From NCBI GenBank assembly GCA_030429565.1, contig JAUIFE010000014.1, positions 62,001 through 126,000 on the forward strand: DNA of 64,000 nucleotides. Reading direction: 5' to 3'. The number at the start of each line of letters is the position of its first letter. Positions within the stretch are counted from its first letter, which is position 1. The position numbers and the translations under genes are program-made. Origin of the DNA: Holophagae bacterium. Lineage in GTDB: Bacteria > Acidobacteriota > Holophagae > Acanthopleuribacterales > Acanthopleuribacteraceae. Positions 52,941 to 61,553 of the stretch are shown in pieces. The notes beneath the pieces were generated by a model that saw only the letters and a program-made list of their open reading frames with translations, was not told the origin of the DNA and ran no database searches.

Positions 52941-55900
52941 TCACGGCAAACCCGCCGCGGCCGCGTCAACCACCCAGTAATGGGTATCGCCGAGTTGAGC
53001 CGCCAACGCTTGGCGCGCCTCATCTAACGCTGCTTGCGCCTCGGCACCGCCCGTTCGGCGCAAACGGCAGGCTGCCGCCAGGATTCGCGCACGATGTCGC
53101 AACGGTCGCGTGGGTGCCACCGCCGCGAGGTCGTGGGCAATCTGGTCGGCCAATTGCTCGGCTTCCTGCCGGCGTCCTTGATCAAACAGGACTCTTGCTT
53201 TTTCAAAGGCCGACTCTGCCTTCATCAAAACCCCCAGCCCCGTCCCCTTACCCATCACGGCCTCAACTTTTTCCAGCCAGGCCCACGCTTCAGCAGGCGA
53301 ACCCAGCCGCCGTGCCAACTCCGCTCGCAAGCGCAGCCCCTTAAAAGCCGTGAGAAAGTCCTCGCTTGAAGCGGCATCCACGCTCGCCGCCAGCGCTCGC
53401 GCGGCCGCTAAATCACCGGCCGCCGTCAACAACGCCGCCTCTTCAAGCACCGTTTGCGGCTGATCGGCACCCTTGGGCAGCGCCCTTGCGCGAGCCAACG
53501 CAAATTGAGCCGCGGTCAAATCGCCGCGTTCTCTGTCCAGTCGCGCCCTTAAGCGCCAATATTCAATGCGTGGAAAAACATTTTTCTGTGTCTCGAGAAG
53601 GGGTTCGGCAAGCGCAAGGTAACGCGCGGCAACCGCAAACGAGCCCCGCGCCAACGCCAGGGAAGCGGCACTGCTGCAGGTGGACAAGGCTGGGCCCGGT
53701 CGCAAATCGCCGGCGTCCAGCCGCTGCACCAAACCTGTCAGCAAGGTTTCGGCCTCATCAAGGCGGCCCTGAAGAATCAAGAGTTTAACCAAATTATTGC
53801 GTGATTGGACCACCTGGTCGTGATCCTCGTCAAACAGATCCAGGCGGATGCGAATCGCATTCCGAAACAACTGTTCGGCCTCAACCCATTGACCCAAGTG
53901 TTTGCTCACTGTGCCTAAATTGTTGGCAAACCGCGCCGTCTGGGCATGGCCCGGCCCCAATTTCCGACGCACCGTCACCAGCAAAGCGCGATAAGAAGCG
54001 GCCGCCTCGCCGTAACGCTGTTGCCGCGACAAAAGAACCGCCAAGTTGTTTTGAACCGCCATCGTATCGGGATGATCCGGACTGAGTTTTTGCTTGCGTA
54101 TCGCGAGCGCCTGTTCGAACAGTTCAATGGCGCGGTTGTAATCACCCAGGCGATAGTTCAAGCCACCTAGATTGTTGAGGTTGGTCGCCACCATTAAATT
54201 GTCCGGACCCAAATGACGCCGCCGCATCGACAATGCCTGTTCGTAAAGCTGCTGCGCTTCCTCAAGCCGACCCAGGTCTTCGACCACCAGCGCAAGGTTG
54301 TTGTAGGTACTTGCAACCTCGGGATGATCGGTGCCCAGCGTCGCGGCGCGAAGCTGCAAGCACTGGCGGAACAGGGCTTCGGCCCTTGCTAAATCTCCTT
54401 TTTCCCAAAGCAAAGTGGCGATGTTTTCGTAACTGGAGGCAATCTCTGGATGTTGCTCGCCGTAGCGCTTGGTGCGTTGCGCCAGCACGTCGCGAAACAG
54501 TGATTCAGCCTTTACCATGTCGTTTTGAACCCAAGCCAATCGCGCCGCGAGGTCCAGGAACTTAAACCTCAGCGGATGCTCACGGCCCACCTGCGCCGTC
54601 GCCAAAGCCAAACCACGCTCGATCAAAGGTTCCGTTTCCCCATACTCCGCTTTGACCAGAGCCAGATTCCCTTGCTCCAGCCAACAATTGAGCAAATGCG
54701 GGTGGGTGTCCCCAAAAATGCGGCGCACCAAACGCTCTGCTTCCGCAAAACAACCTTGCGCCGGTGCGTGTTGCGCTTTGACCAGATAGAGTTTGCCCAG
54801 CGCCAATTGGGTATTGGCGATTTGAGAATGAACCGCCCCATAGGTTTCTTGCTGTTCCGTCAGCAGTGTTTCCAAAGCCGCCTGCGCTGCCTCATAACGA
54901 CCCAGGACCCGCTCGAGATCGGCAACGTCGCCCAAGAGCCGGAACTGATCCTCCCGTGCGAGTAAACGCCGTCGCACCATGGCCGCCTGGAAATTGTCCT
55001 CCGCTTTCAGATAGTGACCCCGCGCCGTTTCCACGCGGCCACGCTCATGCAGCAAACGCACCTGCTGAACCGAGGTCGGCCCCAGCTCTTCGAGTTGTTC
55101 CAGCAACGCGCTCGCTTTCTCATATTCTCCTTGCTGAAAACGGGTACGCGCCAACTCGAGTAAAATGTCGCCCTCTGAATCGCCCGATGCGGCCGCCTCC
55201 AATAGGTTCGCCGAGGTATCGTAATCACCCAGCGCACGGTAAACGCGGCCCATCGTTGTTTGCAAGTGGCGTTGTGTCTCCGGCGCCTCGTCCAAACCCG
55301 CCAGTTGTTCGCGGCCAATCGCCATCATGTCGACGACTTTAAGCTGGTCGCCCGGCGTGACATCGGGATCAACTTGCTCGAACATCGTCACCAAAAAGTG
55401 GGTGACGGCTTCCGCTGTTTGTTGGCGACGATGAGCGAGGTCACGCTCGCGGCGCAACTGTTCGTTCTGAAACCCTGCGTACACCGAAAAAGCCGCCACA
55501 AAAATCAGCGACACCGCCGTCACACACACCGGCAAGGGATGGCGTGTCATGAATTTGCGCATGCGGTAAAAACCGCCGGCGGGGCGCGCCTTAATCGGAC
55601 GTCCGCCAAGGTAGTGGTTGAGATCTTCCGCCAGCGCCGCCACCGTCGGGTAACGCCGCTGCGGCTCTTTTTCCAAGGTTTTTAGCATGATGGTATCCAG
55701 GTCACCACGCAACTGCTTGGCAAAACGTCCCTTACCGGCGGCACCCGGTGCAGTAATCGGCGCCGCCTGCACCTGTTGAACCAGATCGAGGTAACCCAAC
55801 TCGCCAGTTTGATAGGGTCGCTCACCGCAAAGTAACTGGTAAAGCACCACGCCCAGGGAATAGACATCCGAAGCCGCCGACAACCGTTCGCCGCGCAACT

Positions 55901-56543
55901 GTTCCGGCGACGCGTATTCCGGCGTCAGCAAGCGCTCCGCAATATGTGTCAAGGTCCGTTGTTGCCCGGAGGTTGGCTCCAAAACCGTCGCCACGCCGAA
56001 ATCGAGCAAAATCGGTTCGCCCTCTGGATTAATCATGATGTTGCCAGGCTTTAGGTCGCGGTGAATAATCATCTGACGGTGCGCGTAGTCCAAGGTCGTG
56101 CACACCTTCAAAAAGATCGCTAACCGCTGCCGTAACCCGATGTCTTCGCGCGTCATCCAGCGCGCCATCGTCTCGCCTTCCACGAATTGCATGGCAAACC
56201 ACGGCTGCCCGTTCTCGCGCTGACCTGCATCCAACAATTGTGCGATATGGGGATGCCGCAAGCCCGAGAGAATTCGCGCTTCTTTAAGAAACAGTTCTTT
56301 CGAACGCGGCGCCCAACGCGACAACGTCTTAACCGCCGCCTTCAGTTCCAAATCGTCGTCACGCGCCGCCAAATACACCTGACCCATGCCGCCGCACGCC
56401 AAGAGTTTTTCAATTCGAAAGGCGCCACAATGGTCACCTGGCTGTAAATCACCTGTTTCGCGCAACGGCGCGGCCCGCGTCGGCATGGTTCCCGCATCTG
56501 ACTGATTCGAAGCGGCTTGTTGATTGAGATCGGATTCGTGCAC
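52941..56543 (-). CDS. membrane Ser/Thr protein kinase with TPR repeats
   Basis: The 1200-residue protein has an N-terminal Hanks-type kinase domain (about 40-315). It contains the glycine loop ACGGMGQVY, VAIK-like Lys72, Glu88, HRDLKPGN with Asp163, DFG at 181-183, and SPEQ. One membrane helix (about 336-357) separates it from a very long extracytoplasmic part. From about 400 to 1000 it is TPR repeats (many A-YNNLA-L.R.GR..EA-type units), followed by further helical repeats. This is the typical PknB-TPR arrangement of Acidobacteriota, Planctomycetes and Myxococcota. The GTG at 56543 is uncertain; ATG 56486 is an alternative. No sigma factor gene, often its partner, lies next to it. Confidence 0.93.
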   Translation of the reverse strand: MHESDLNQQAASNQSDAGTMPTRAAPLRETGDLQPGDHCGAFRIEKLLACGGMGQVYLAARDDDLELKAAVKTLSRWAPRSKELFLKEARILSGLRHPHIAQLLDAGQRENGQPWFAMQFVEGETMARWMTREDIGLRQRLAIFLKVCTTLDYAHRQMIIHRDLKPGNIMINPEGEPILLDFGVATVLEPTSGQQRTLTHIAERLLTPEYASPEQLRGERLSAASDVYSLGVVLYQLLCGERPYQTGELGYLDLVQQVQAAPITAPGAAGKGRFAKQLRGDLDTIMLKTLEKEPQRRYPTVAALAEDLNHYLGGRPIKARPAGGFYRMRKFMTRHPLPVCVTAVSLIFVAAFSVYAGFQNEQLRRERDLAHRRQQTAEAVTHFLVTMFEQVDPDVTPGDQLKVVDMMAIGREQLAGLDEAPETQRHLQTTMGRVYRALGDYDTSANLLEAAASGDSEGDILLELARTRFQQGEYEKASALLEQLEELGPTSVQQVRLLHERGRVETARGHYLKAEDNFQAAMVRRRLLAREDQFRLLGDVADLERVLGRYEAAQAALETLLTEQQETYGAVHSQIANTQLALGKLYLVKAQHAPAQGCFAEAERLVRRIFGDTHPHLLNCWLEQGNLALVKAEYGETEPLIERGLALATAQVGREHPLRFKFLDLAARLAWVQNDMVKAESLFRDVLAQRTKRYGEQHPEIASSYENIATLLWEKGDLARAEALFRQCLQLRAATLGTDHPEVASTYNNLALVVEDLGRLEEAQQLYEQALSMRRRHLGPDNLMVATNLNNLGGLNYRLGDYNRAIELFEQALAIRKQKLSPDHPDTMAVQNNLAVLLSRQQRYGEAAASYRALLVTVRRKLGPGHAQTARFANNLGTVSKHLGQWVEAEQLFRNAIRIRLDLFDEDHDQVVQSRNNLVKLLILQGRLDEAETLLTGLVQRLDAGDLRPGPALSTCSSAASLALARGSFAVAARYLALAEPLLETQKNVFPRIEYWRLRARLDRERGDLTAAQFALARARALPKGADQPQTVLEEAALLTAAGDLAAARALAASVDAASSEDFLTAFKGLRLRAELARRLGSPAEAWAWLEKVEAVMGKGTGLGVLMKAESAFEKARVLFDQGRRQEAEQLADQIAHDLAAVAPTRPLRHRARILAAACRLRRTGGAEAQAALDEARQALAAQLGDTHYWVVDAAAAGLP

Positions 56544-57008
56544 AGCAACAACTTCCCAAGGGCGTCAAGGCCAAGGTCAACAAGCAAGCGCCGAGGGCCC
56601 ACGAAACCGGAACACCTTCATCCGTCACCTGCTTGGCCCCGCGCGTGGTGTCTTCGGTGCGAGCTAACCCGGCCCACCCTAGAACCAAAAGCGCGAAAAG
56701 ATTGGGTAATTTTGGCTAAAAATCTGAAGCTAAATGGCTTTAAAAAAGCGCACCGAGGCCGCCAACACTGTTGCAGGCCGTTGCATCCCAGATGGTTTAA
56801 CCAAAACCACTGCAATTGATCGCGCCGCTTAGGGTAAACCCAACACAGCGCACAAGGCTATAGCAAGCATCGGCGCAGGTGCCGTCCCACTCAAGTTTCG
56901 AAGCCCGAGTTCGGTGGAAAAGGCGGGCAAGACAGGCCACTCCCGAAATATTTTTGTGATATATTAACAGGCTATCAGACAACTTCACCCCTTGCGGAGG
57001 TTTCCCCC
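56544..57008. other. divergent intergenic region
   Basis: This 465-nt stretch lies between the kinase gene (-) and the S9 peptidase gene (+). A TATATT at 56960-56965 is a likely -10 for the peptidase gene, with no clear -35. No coding frame is supported. Confidence 0.45.
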
Positions 57009-59252
57009 ATGACCCTTCCCACCCTCATTCTCCCCTGGCTCTTCCTGCTCGCCGGCGCCTCCCCTAACTTCCAACGCGCCCGCTCGCTCAGCCTCCCCGA
57101 AGTGCGCGAACAGGTCGCCGGCATTTCCCTTTATGCTCACTGGGATGCCGAAGGTCGTGGCTTTTGGCACATGCAGCGCCGCTTCGGTAAAAAAACCTTC
57201 CACTGGGTTTCGCTTCCCGACGCCGCGCAACGCCCGCTTTTCGATCACGCCGCCTTGGCCCAGGCCTTGACGAAAGCAAACGGGGAAACCGTGAACGCCG
57301 ACGATTTGCCTTTGAGCGCCGTGACCTGGAACCGCGACCAAAACAGGCTCGACTTCTCAGCCTTCGGTAAAACTTGGCGCTGGCAAGACAGCGATCAGAC
57401 ACTGGCGCCCCACACGCGCGGCGCCGCATTCGCCGCCGAAAAGAACGGCCGTTGGGCGGTCTTCCCCGACAACGGCAACTTGGTCGCCCACGACCTAAAA
57501 GACAAGCAGCGTCACACACTTACCCACGACGGAAGCCCACTCTGGGCCTATGGCTGGGAACCTTCGTGGTATGCCATGCAACCCGCCGACGCCGCCGCGC
57601 CGCCGGTTCCAGACGCCTGCCACGTGGTTTGGTCACCTGATCACAACCGGTTCGTCACCTTCCGCATCGATCGCCGTCACGCCAAAAAGTTGTATCTGTA
57701 TCAGCCCGCCGCCGCCGATGGTTTTCGCGCCAAGGTCTGGCAATACGAACGCGCCTTGCCCGACGATGAGACCCTGCCGAGCTATAGCCTGCACCTGTTC
57801 GATCTGGCGCAGAATCGCCAAATCGATGTGACCATGCCCGCCACTGACGCCTACCCGCAATGGTCGCTACCGCAATGGTCGGCCGACGGCAAAACCCTTT
57901 GGTGGGTGCGCCACGAGCGCGCCTTTCGGCGCGTTGAGCTGCTCGCCATCGACGCCGCAACCGGCCAATCACGGGTATTGCGCAGGGACCAGAGCGATAC
58001 CTTCATCGATATCAACCACCACCAGTTCCACGTGTTGCCGGAACGCCGCGAGATTCTGTGGTCCCATGACGGCGACGGCTGGAACCACCTTTTGCTTTTG
58101 GACGGCGAGACCGGTGCGGTTAAGCAACGCCTAACCCAAGGCGACTGGATGCTGCAAAACATCGAACACGTCGACGAAAAGAAAGGCCTGCTGGTTTTTT
58201 CCGCCAACGGCCGCGAAGCCGATGTCGATCCTTATTTCCGTCAACTCTACCGCCTCGATCTAACCAACGGCGCCGTTACCCTGCTCACGGACAAAACCTT
58301 CCACCACCAGTTCCAAATGTCACCCACCGGTGACTTCTTCATCGACGAACGTTCACGGGTCGATCAGCCGCCGCATTTTGTGTTGCGGCACACCCGCGAC
58401 GGCAAGGCGGTCAAAGTCCTGGTGAAAGCCGACATCAAACCCCTGACGGCGGCGGGCTGGCGCGCACCCGAACCCTTTGTGGTCAAAGCGCGCGACGGCA
58501 AAACCGACCTCTATGGTTTGATGTACTTGCCGGCCGACTTTGACCCCAGCAAACGCTATCCAGTCATTGACGCAACCTATTCCGGCCCGCACGCCGTCAA
58601 CACCCCAAAAGGTTTCGCACGCTTGTTGCGACGCAGCGAAGTCGGCATCGCCGCCCTGGGATTTGTAGTGGTCAACATCGACGGTCTCGGCACCGCACGG
58701 CGCGGCAAAGCCTTCCAAAACGCGTCCTATCACAACCTTGGCGATGTCGGCGCGCCCGACCACATCAGCGCGCTGCAGCAATTAGCGCGCACACGACCCT
58801 GGATGGATTTGGATCGTGTCGGCATTTACGGTCACTCGGCCGGCGGTTACGACACCGTGCGCGCCATGCTCATGCATCCCGAGTTTTACAAGGTCGGTGT
58901 CTCCTCGGCCGGCAACCACGATCACCGTATGGCCAAGATTTGGTGGCCGGAATTGTGGATGGGCCGCAACGGCGAACACTACCAAGATCAATCCAACATC
59001 ACCCACGCCGACAAACTGCAAGGTCACCTGTTGTTGGTCCACGGTGATATGGACAACAACGTCAATCCCGCTTCAAGCTTGCGCATGGCGGCGGCGCTGA
59101 TTGAACACGACAAAGACTTCGAACTTTTACTGATTCCCAACCGCGACCATTACCTGGAAGACCACCCCTACTTCGTCCGCAAGCGCATGGAATGGTTTGT
59201 CCGTTGGCTGAAACCCCCAAACCAGACCACCGCCGCTGACGCCGACCAGTAA
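57009..59252 (+). CDS. secreted S9 (dipeptidyl peptidase IV-like) prolyl peptidase
   Basis: The 747-residue protein has a short signal peptide (about 1-17) and a beta-propeller domain (about 40-480) typical of DPP-IV/S9B. The C-terminal alpha/beta-hydrolase domain has the nucleophile Ser610 in GHSAGGY, Asp682 in HGDMDNNV and His714 in NRDHYLED. The Ser-Asp and Asp-His spacings (72 and 32) closely match DPP-IV. Substrate-region features include GLGTARRGKAF and DLDRVGIYG. ATG 57009 has GGAGG upstream. It probably trims proline-containing dipeptides in the periplasm and may act with the secreted M4 protease in peptide scavenging. Confidence 0.95.
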   Translation: MTLPTLILPWLFLLAGASPNFQRARSLSLPEVREQVAGISLYAHWDAEGRGFWHMQRRFGKKTFHWVSLPDAAQRPLFDHAALAQALTKANGETVNADDLPLSAVTWNRDQNRLDFSAFGKTWRWQDSDQTLAPHTRGAAFAAEKNGRWAVFPDNGNLVAHDLKDKQRHTLTHDGSPLWAYGWEPSWYAMQPADAAAPPVPDACHVVWSPDHNRFVTFRIDRRHAKKLYLYQPAAADGFRAKVWQYERALPDDETLPSYSLHLFDLAQNRQIDVTMPATDAYPQWSLPQWSADGKTLWWVRHERAFRRVELLAIDAATGQSRVLRRDQSDTFIDINHHQFHVLPERREILWSHDGDGWNHLLLLDGETGAVKQRLTQGDWMLQNIEHVDEKKGLLVFSANGREADVDPYFRQLYRLDLTNGAVTLLTDKTFHHQFQMSPTGDFFIDERSRVDQPPHFVLRHTRDGKAVKVLVKADIKPLTAAGWRAPEPFVVKARDGKTDLYGLMYLPADFDPSKRYPVIDATYSGPHAVNTPKGFARLLRRSEVGIAALGFVVVNIDGLGTARRGKAFQNASYHNLGDVGAPDHISALQQLARTRPWMDLDRVGIYGHSAGGYDTVRAMLMHPEFYKVGVSSAGNHDHRMAKIWWPELWMGRNGEHYQDQSNITHADKLQGHLLLVHGDMDNNVNPASSLRMAAALIEHDKDFELLLIPNRDHYLEDHPYFVRKRMEWFVRWLKPPNQTTAADADQ

Positions 59253-59259
59253 AAAAGGA

Positions 59260-59279
59260 TGGGCGGCTTGCGCCGCCCA
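59260..59279. terminator. GC-rich hairpin after the S9 peptidase gene
   Basis: TGGGCGGC (59260-59267) pairs with GCCGCCCA (59272-59279) around TTGC. No T run follows on the + strand. On the minus strand a T6 run comes a few nt after the stem, so it may stop transcripts from the Panacea pair. Confidence 0.55.
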
Positions 59280-59552
59280 CTGCTTGGTTTACCACCCTGC
59301 GTTTCTGGAAGGCAATCACCACACAGTACTTGGATCTTTTTGTATACCTGGAACGAAACCATTGAATGGCAAGAGCCTTGCGTCTTCATGGCGCGACCAC
59401 CTAGCCCCAAACCACTCAAACCAAAAAATCTAAAAAAACCTTTACTAAATATTACGCTTAAAGGCTCAAGACAAAGGCACCCAAAGGGCACTATAAAACG
59501 CTTGAACTACCTATGGATTAAGGAGAACACAAACAACCGCCCCCCCCTAAAT
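59280..59552. other. AT-rich spacer, no gene
   Basis: This stretch of about 270 nt is clearly AT-richer than the flanking genes. It has only short frames without start signals. It marks the left part of the AT-rich island that carries the Panacea-domain gene pair. Confidence 0.45.
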
Positions 59553-60017
59553 TCAAGCTTTGCCTTTCTTCTTTTTAGCCAAAGAAAAACGTTCTTCCAG
59601 CTCTTCTTTCTTATCCTCAAACAGCAACCCCGCAGGCGAATTAAAAAGATAGCGAACCACCATAAACATCAGGCCTAAAACATTCACGCCAAGAGTAACG
59701 ATTGACCACTCTAGAACTTGCGTTTCCAGTGAAAAGAAGCCCCATGCGGTGCCAAAGCCCTGCAGTATAATGATGACACCTAAAAGACCAAGCCAACCTA
59801 CGACAAGCCAGAAAACATATTTGGCATAACGTTCACGGATCTCGATATCTTTTTCGGTACTAAGGTTTTGTAGCTGGGCACGCTTGTGAGCGATCGCATT
59901 CATTTTGGCTTGATGATCATCTTTCGTCTTGACCGCATTACCTAAGTCGGAATCCTCAAAGCCAACAATGTCGCCAACCTTAAGGCCTTCTTCTTTAACC
60001 TCACCTGTTTCTTCCAT
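59553..60017 (-). CDS. two-TM membrane protein, putative toxin of a Panacea-type TA pair
   Basis: The 154-residue protein has an acidic N-terminus, a charged helix (about 35-63, ending KDIEIRERYAKY) and two membrane helices (about 66-86 and 104-126). The second contains IVTLGVNVLGLMFMVVRYLF, a pattern I associate with small membrane proteins next to Panacea or defence genes. A Lys-rich tail follows. ATG 60017 lies inside the end of the Panacea gene (17-nt overlap), with AAGGG upstream, so the two are co-translated. As the partner of a Panacea-domain protein, a membrane-acting toxin is the best guess. This is inference from context. Confidence 0.7.
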   Translation of the reverse strand: MEETGEVKEEGLKVGDIVGFEDSDLGNAVKTKDDHQAKMNAIAHKRAQLQNLSTEKDIEIRERYAKYVFWLVVGWLGLLGVIIILQGFGTAWGFFSLETQVLEWSIVTLGVNVLGLMFMVVRYLFNSPAGLLFEDKKEELEERFSLAKKKKGKA

Positions 60018-60495
60018 GATCCCTTGCCCAACCGGTAAAATAGTCGCGAATTGTTTCGTTTGGAATCTGCAAGTTCTTGATGCGATTATCAAAAACCGCC
60101 GCCCAGGGTCCTTTTGGCTCATGGACAAAATCGTACAACTGACTGTTGGAGTAATTTCCGTATACTTCGCAAACTTTGTCAATTACATCATGGGTCAACT
60201 GATCTTGCCTTGGAATACCAGGTGTAAAAAAATCATGCTCATCAGGGTCATATTCAACAGCATATCTTTGAATGGGCCCATCCAAATACTCTTTAAAGTG
60301 ATGGTAGAGAGAAGAGATAACGGGGCCATGGCGCCACGCTTCAACCATTTCATCAAGTAGAGGCCGGCCGGTAATAGCCAGAAACCATCCGTGAGCGAGA
60401 AAAACAAATTTCTGAAGGCGAAAATTGGTCAAATCACCGATTTGATCAGTGCAATCGAGGAGCTCATTCGCGACAGCTTTTGCATCGTACGTCAT
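60001..60495 (-). CDS. Panacea-domain (DUF4065/SocA-like) protein, putative antitoxin
   Basis: The 164-residue soluble protein matches the Panacea domain. It begins TYDAKAVANELLDC, followed by LTNFRLQKFVFLAHGWFLA, the central EAWRHGPVISSLYHHFKEYL and a C-terminal VYGNYSNSQLYDFVHEPKGPW. Panacea proteins are known as versatile antitoxins and as SocA-like proteolysis adaptors. ATG 60495 has AGGGGGGAG upstream; residues further upstream are not family-like. The downstream overlapping gene encodes a two-TM protein, so the pair looks like a PanAT toxin-antitoxin module. Base composition is AT-richer than neighbours, suggesting acquisition. Confidence 0.85.
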   Translation of the reverse strand: MTYDAKAVANELLDCTDQIGDLTNFRLQKFVFLAHGWFLAITGRPLLDEMVEAWRHGPVISSLYHHFKEYLDGPIQRYAVEYDPDEHDFFTPGIPRQDQLTHDVIDKVCEVYGNYSNSQLYDFVHEPKGPWAAVFDNRIKNLQIPNETIRDYFTGWARDHGRNR

Positions 60496-60700
60496 GCTCC
60501 CCCCTTCCTTGCGAAAATTAAAAGCGCCACGGCGTTTTCTCGGCTTCATCTTAGCACAGGTCCATCACAAAAAATTCCGGACAACCCTCTCAGAATCGCG
60601 CCATTAGCCAGACGGTAAATTCAGAGAATCCATCTGAGATTGATGTCGCAAAAACAAAAAAACACCCCTCTTGCCGCTCAGCGGATATAAATACAGAAAA

Positions 60701-60740
60701 ACACCGCGACCAGTAAACCCTCGACTGGTTGCGGTGTTTT
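60701..60740. terminator. bidirectional terminator
   Basis: ACACCGCGACCAGT (60701-60714) pairs with ACTGGTTGCGGTGT (60724-60737) with one mismatch, flanked by AAAAA on the left and TTTT on the right. It ends the minus-strand NTF2-like gene. Confidence 0.82.
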
Positions 60741-60781
60741 ATCCTTCAGACAAGCACGCCCAAAGGATTGGTGTGCTTGCC

Positions 60782-61207
60782 TTATTTCGCTGCAATGAAA
60801 CAGATTTTTTCCGCAATTTTCCAGTCATCACCGACCTTGAGCAGAACCAAGTAATCGGTGAACAGACGACCAGGCGTGTGAATTTCGACTTTCACCATCG
60901 CCGCCGTACCGGTGATATCGCTCGCCACCATGCGCCCACGCCGGTCGTTGGCCGCACCGTCTTTGAAGCCGTCGACGTATTCATCTAAGGTGTAGCGCAT
61001 GGGTTTGCCGTCCCGGATGAACTGCAAGCCGGCATTCGGCAGGAAAGCGTTGCGAATTTGTATTTTGTTACCGGCAGCCGTACCGGCCAAATAGTCATTC
61101 ACACAGCGGGCCACGTTAACAGCGTCGTAATCGACCTGTTTCATCAGTGCCGTCTGGTCGAGTGGGGTCGTCACAAGCAGGGTGAAAGCAAAAAATAACG
61201 GGGTCAT
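60782..61207 (-). CDS. secreted NTF2-like (lumazine-binding type) protein
   Basis: The 141-residue protein has a signal peptide (about 1-14) and an NTF2-like domain of the putative lumazine-binding/SnoaL-like type. It has an N-terminal helix (DAVNVARCVNDYLAGTAAG), a beta-strand pair FLPNAGLQFIRDGKPMRYTL, and C-terminal strands AAMVKVEIHTPGRLFTDYLVLLK and GDDWKIAEKICF. Such proteins bind small ligands or dimerise; catalytic residues cannot be named. ATG 61207 has AAGGAG seven nt upstream. It is divergent from the winged-helix/TolB regulator. Confidence 0.82.
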   Translation of the reverse strand: MTPLFFAFTLLVTTPLDQTALMKQVDYDAVNVARCVNDYLAGTAAGNKIQIRNAFLPNAGLQFIRDGKPMRYTLDEYVDGFKDGAANDRRGRMVASDITGTAAMVKVEIHTPGRLFTDYLVLLKVGDDWKIAEKICFIAAK

Positions 61208-61553
61208 GGGTTTCTCCTTAGCATCTCAAAATGGATCGTCAACCTCGCCGCCGGCGGGCACGCGAAACCGACGCGTCGCCCTCCACGGCCGACTCGAAGG
61301 CATCCTACGTGGCCGCGGTTCGCGAATCTTCTCCAGAAAAGCTCGCGAAAAGGTCCAGACGACAACACGCTTAATTCAAAACACTTAAAAACACACACCC
61401 AAAACCCGCGACCCGCATCAGGACCCGACAAAGGTCGATTCTCCACGAGGACATCCGCGCCTGAAGCGTCCCGTTTGGGTTAGAATGGCGCGGCATGACC
61501 AAAGCGCGAGCCGAAATGAAACATACGGCCAAAATTCTTGAGAAGGGGTCGCT
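61208..61553. other. divergent intergenic region
   Basis: This 346-nt region lies between the NTF2-like gene (-) and the regulator gene (+). It holds the -10-like GGTTAGAAT at 61478-61486. Nothing else is recognised. Confidence 0.45.
61478..61486 (+). promoter_or_regulatory. candidate -10 element upstream of the winged-helix/TolB gene
   Basis: GGTTAGAAT contains TAGAAT at 61481-61486, with no good -35 at normal spacing. The leader to the GTG at 61554 would be about 60 nt. Confidence 0.35.
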
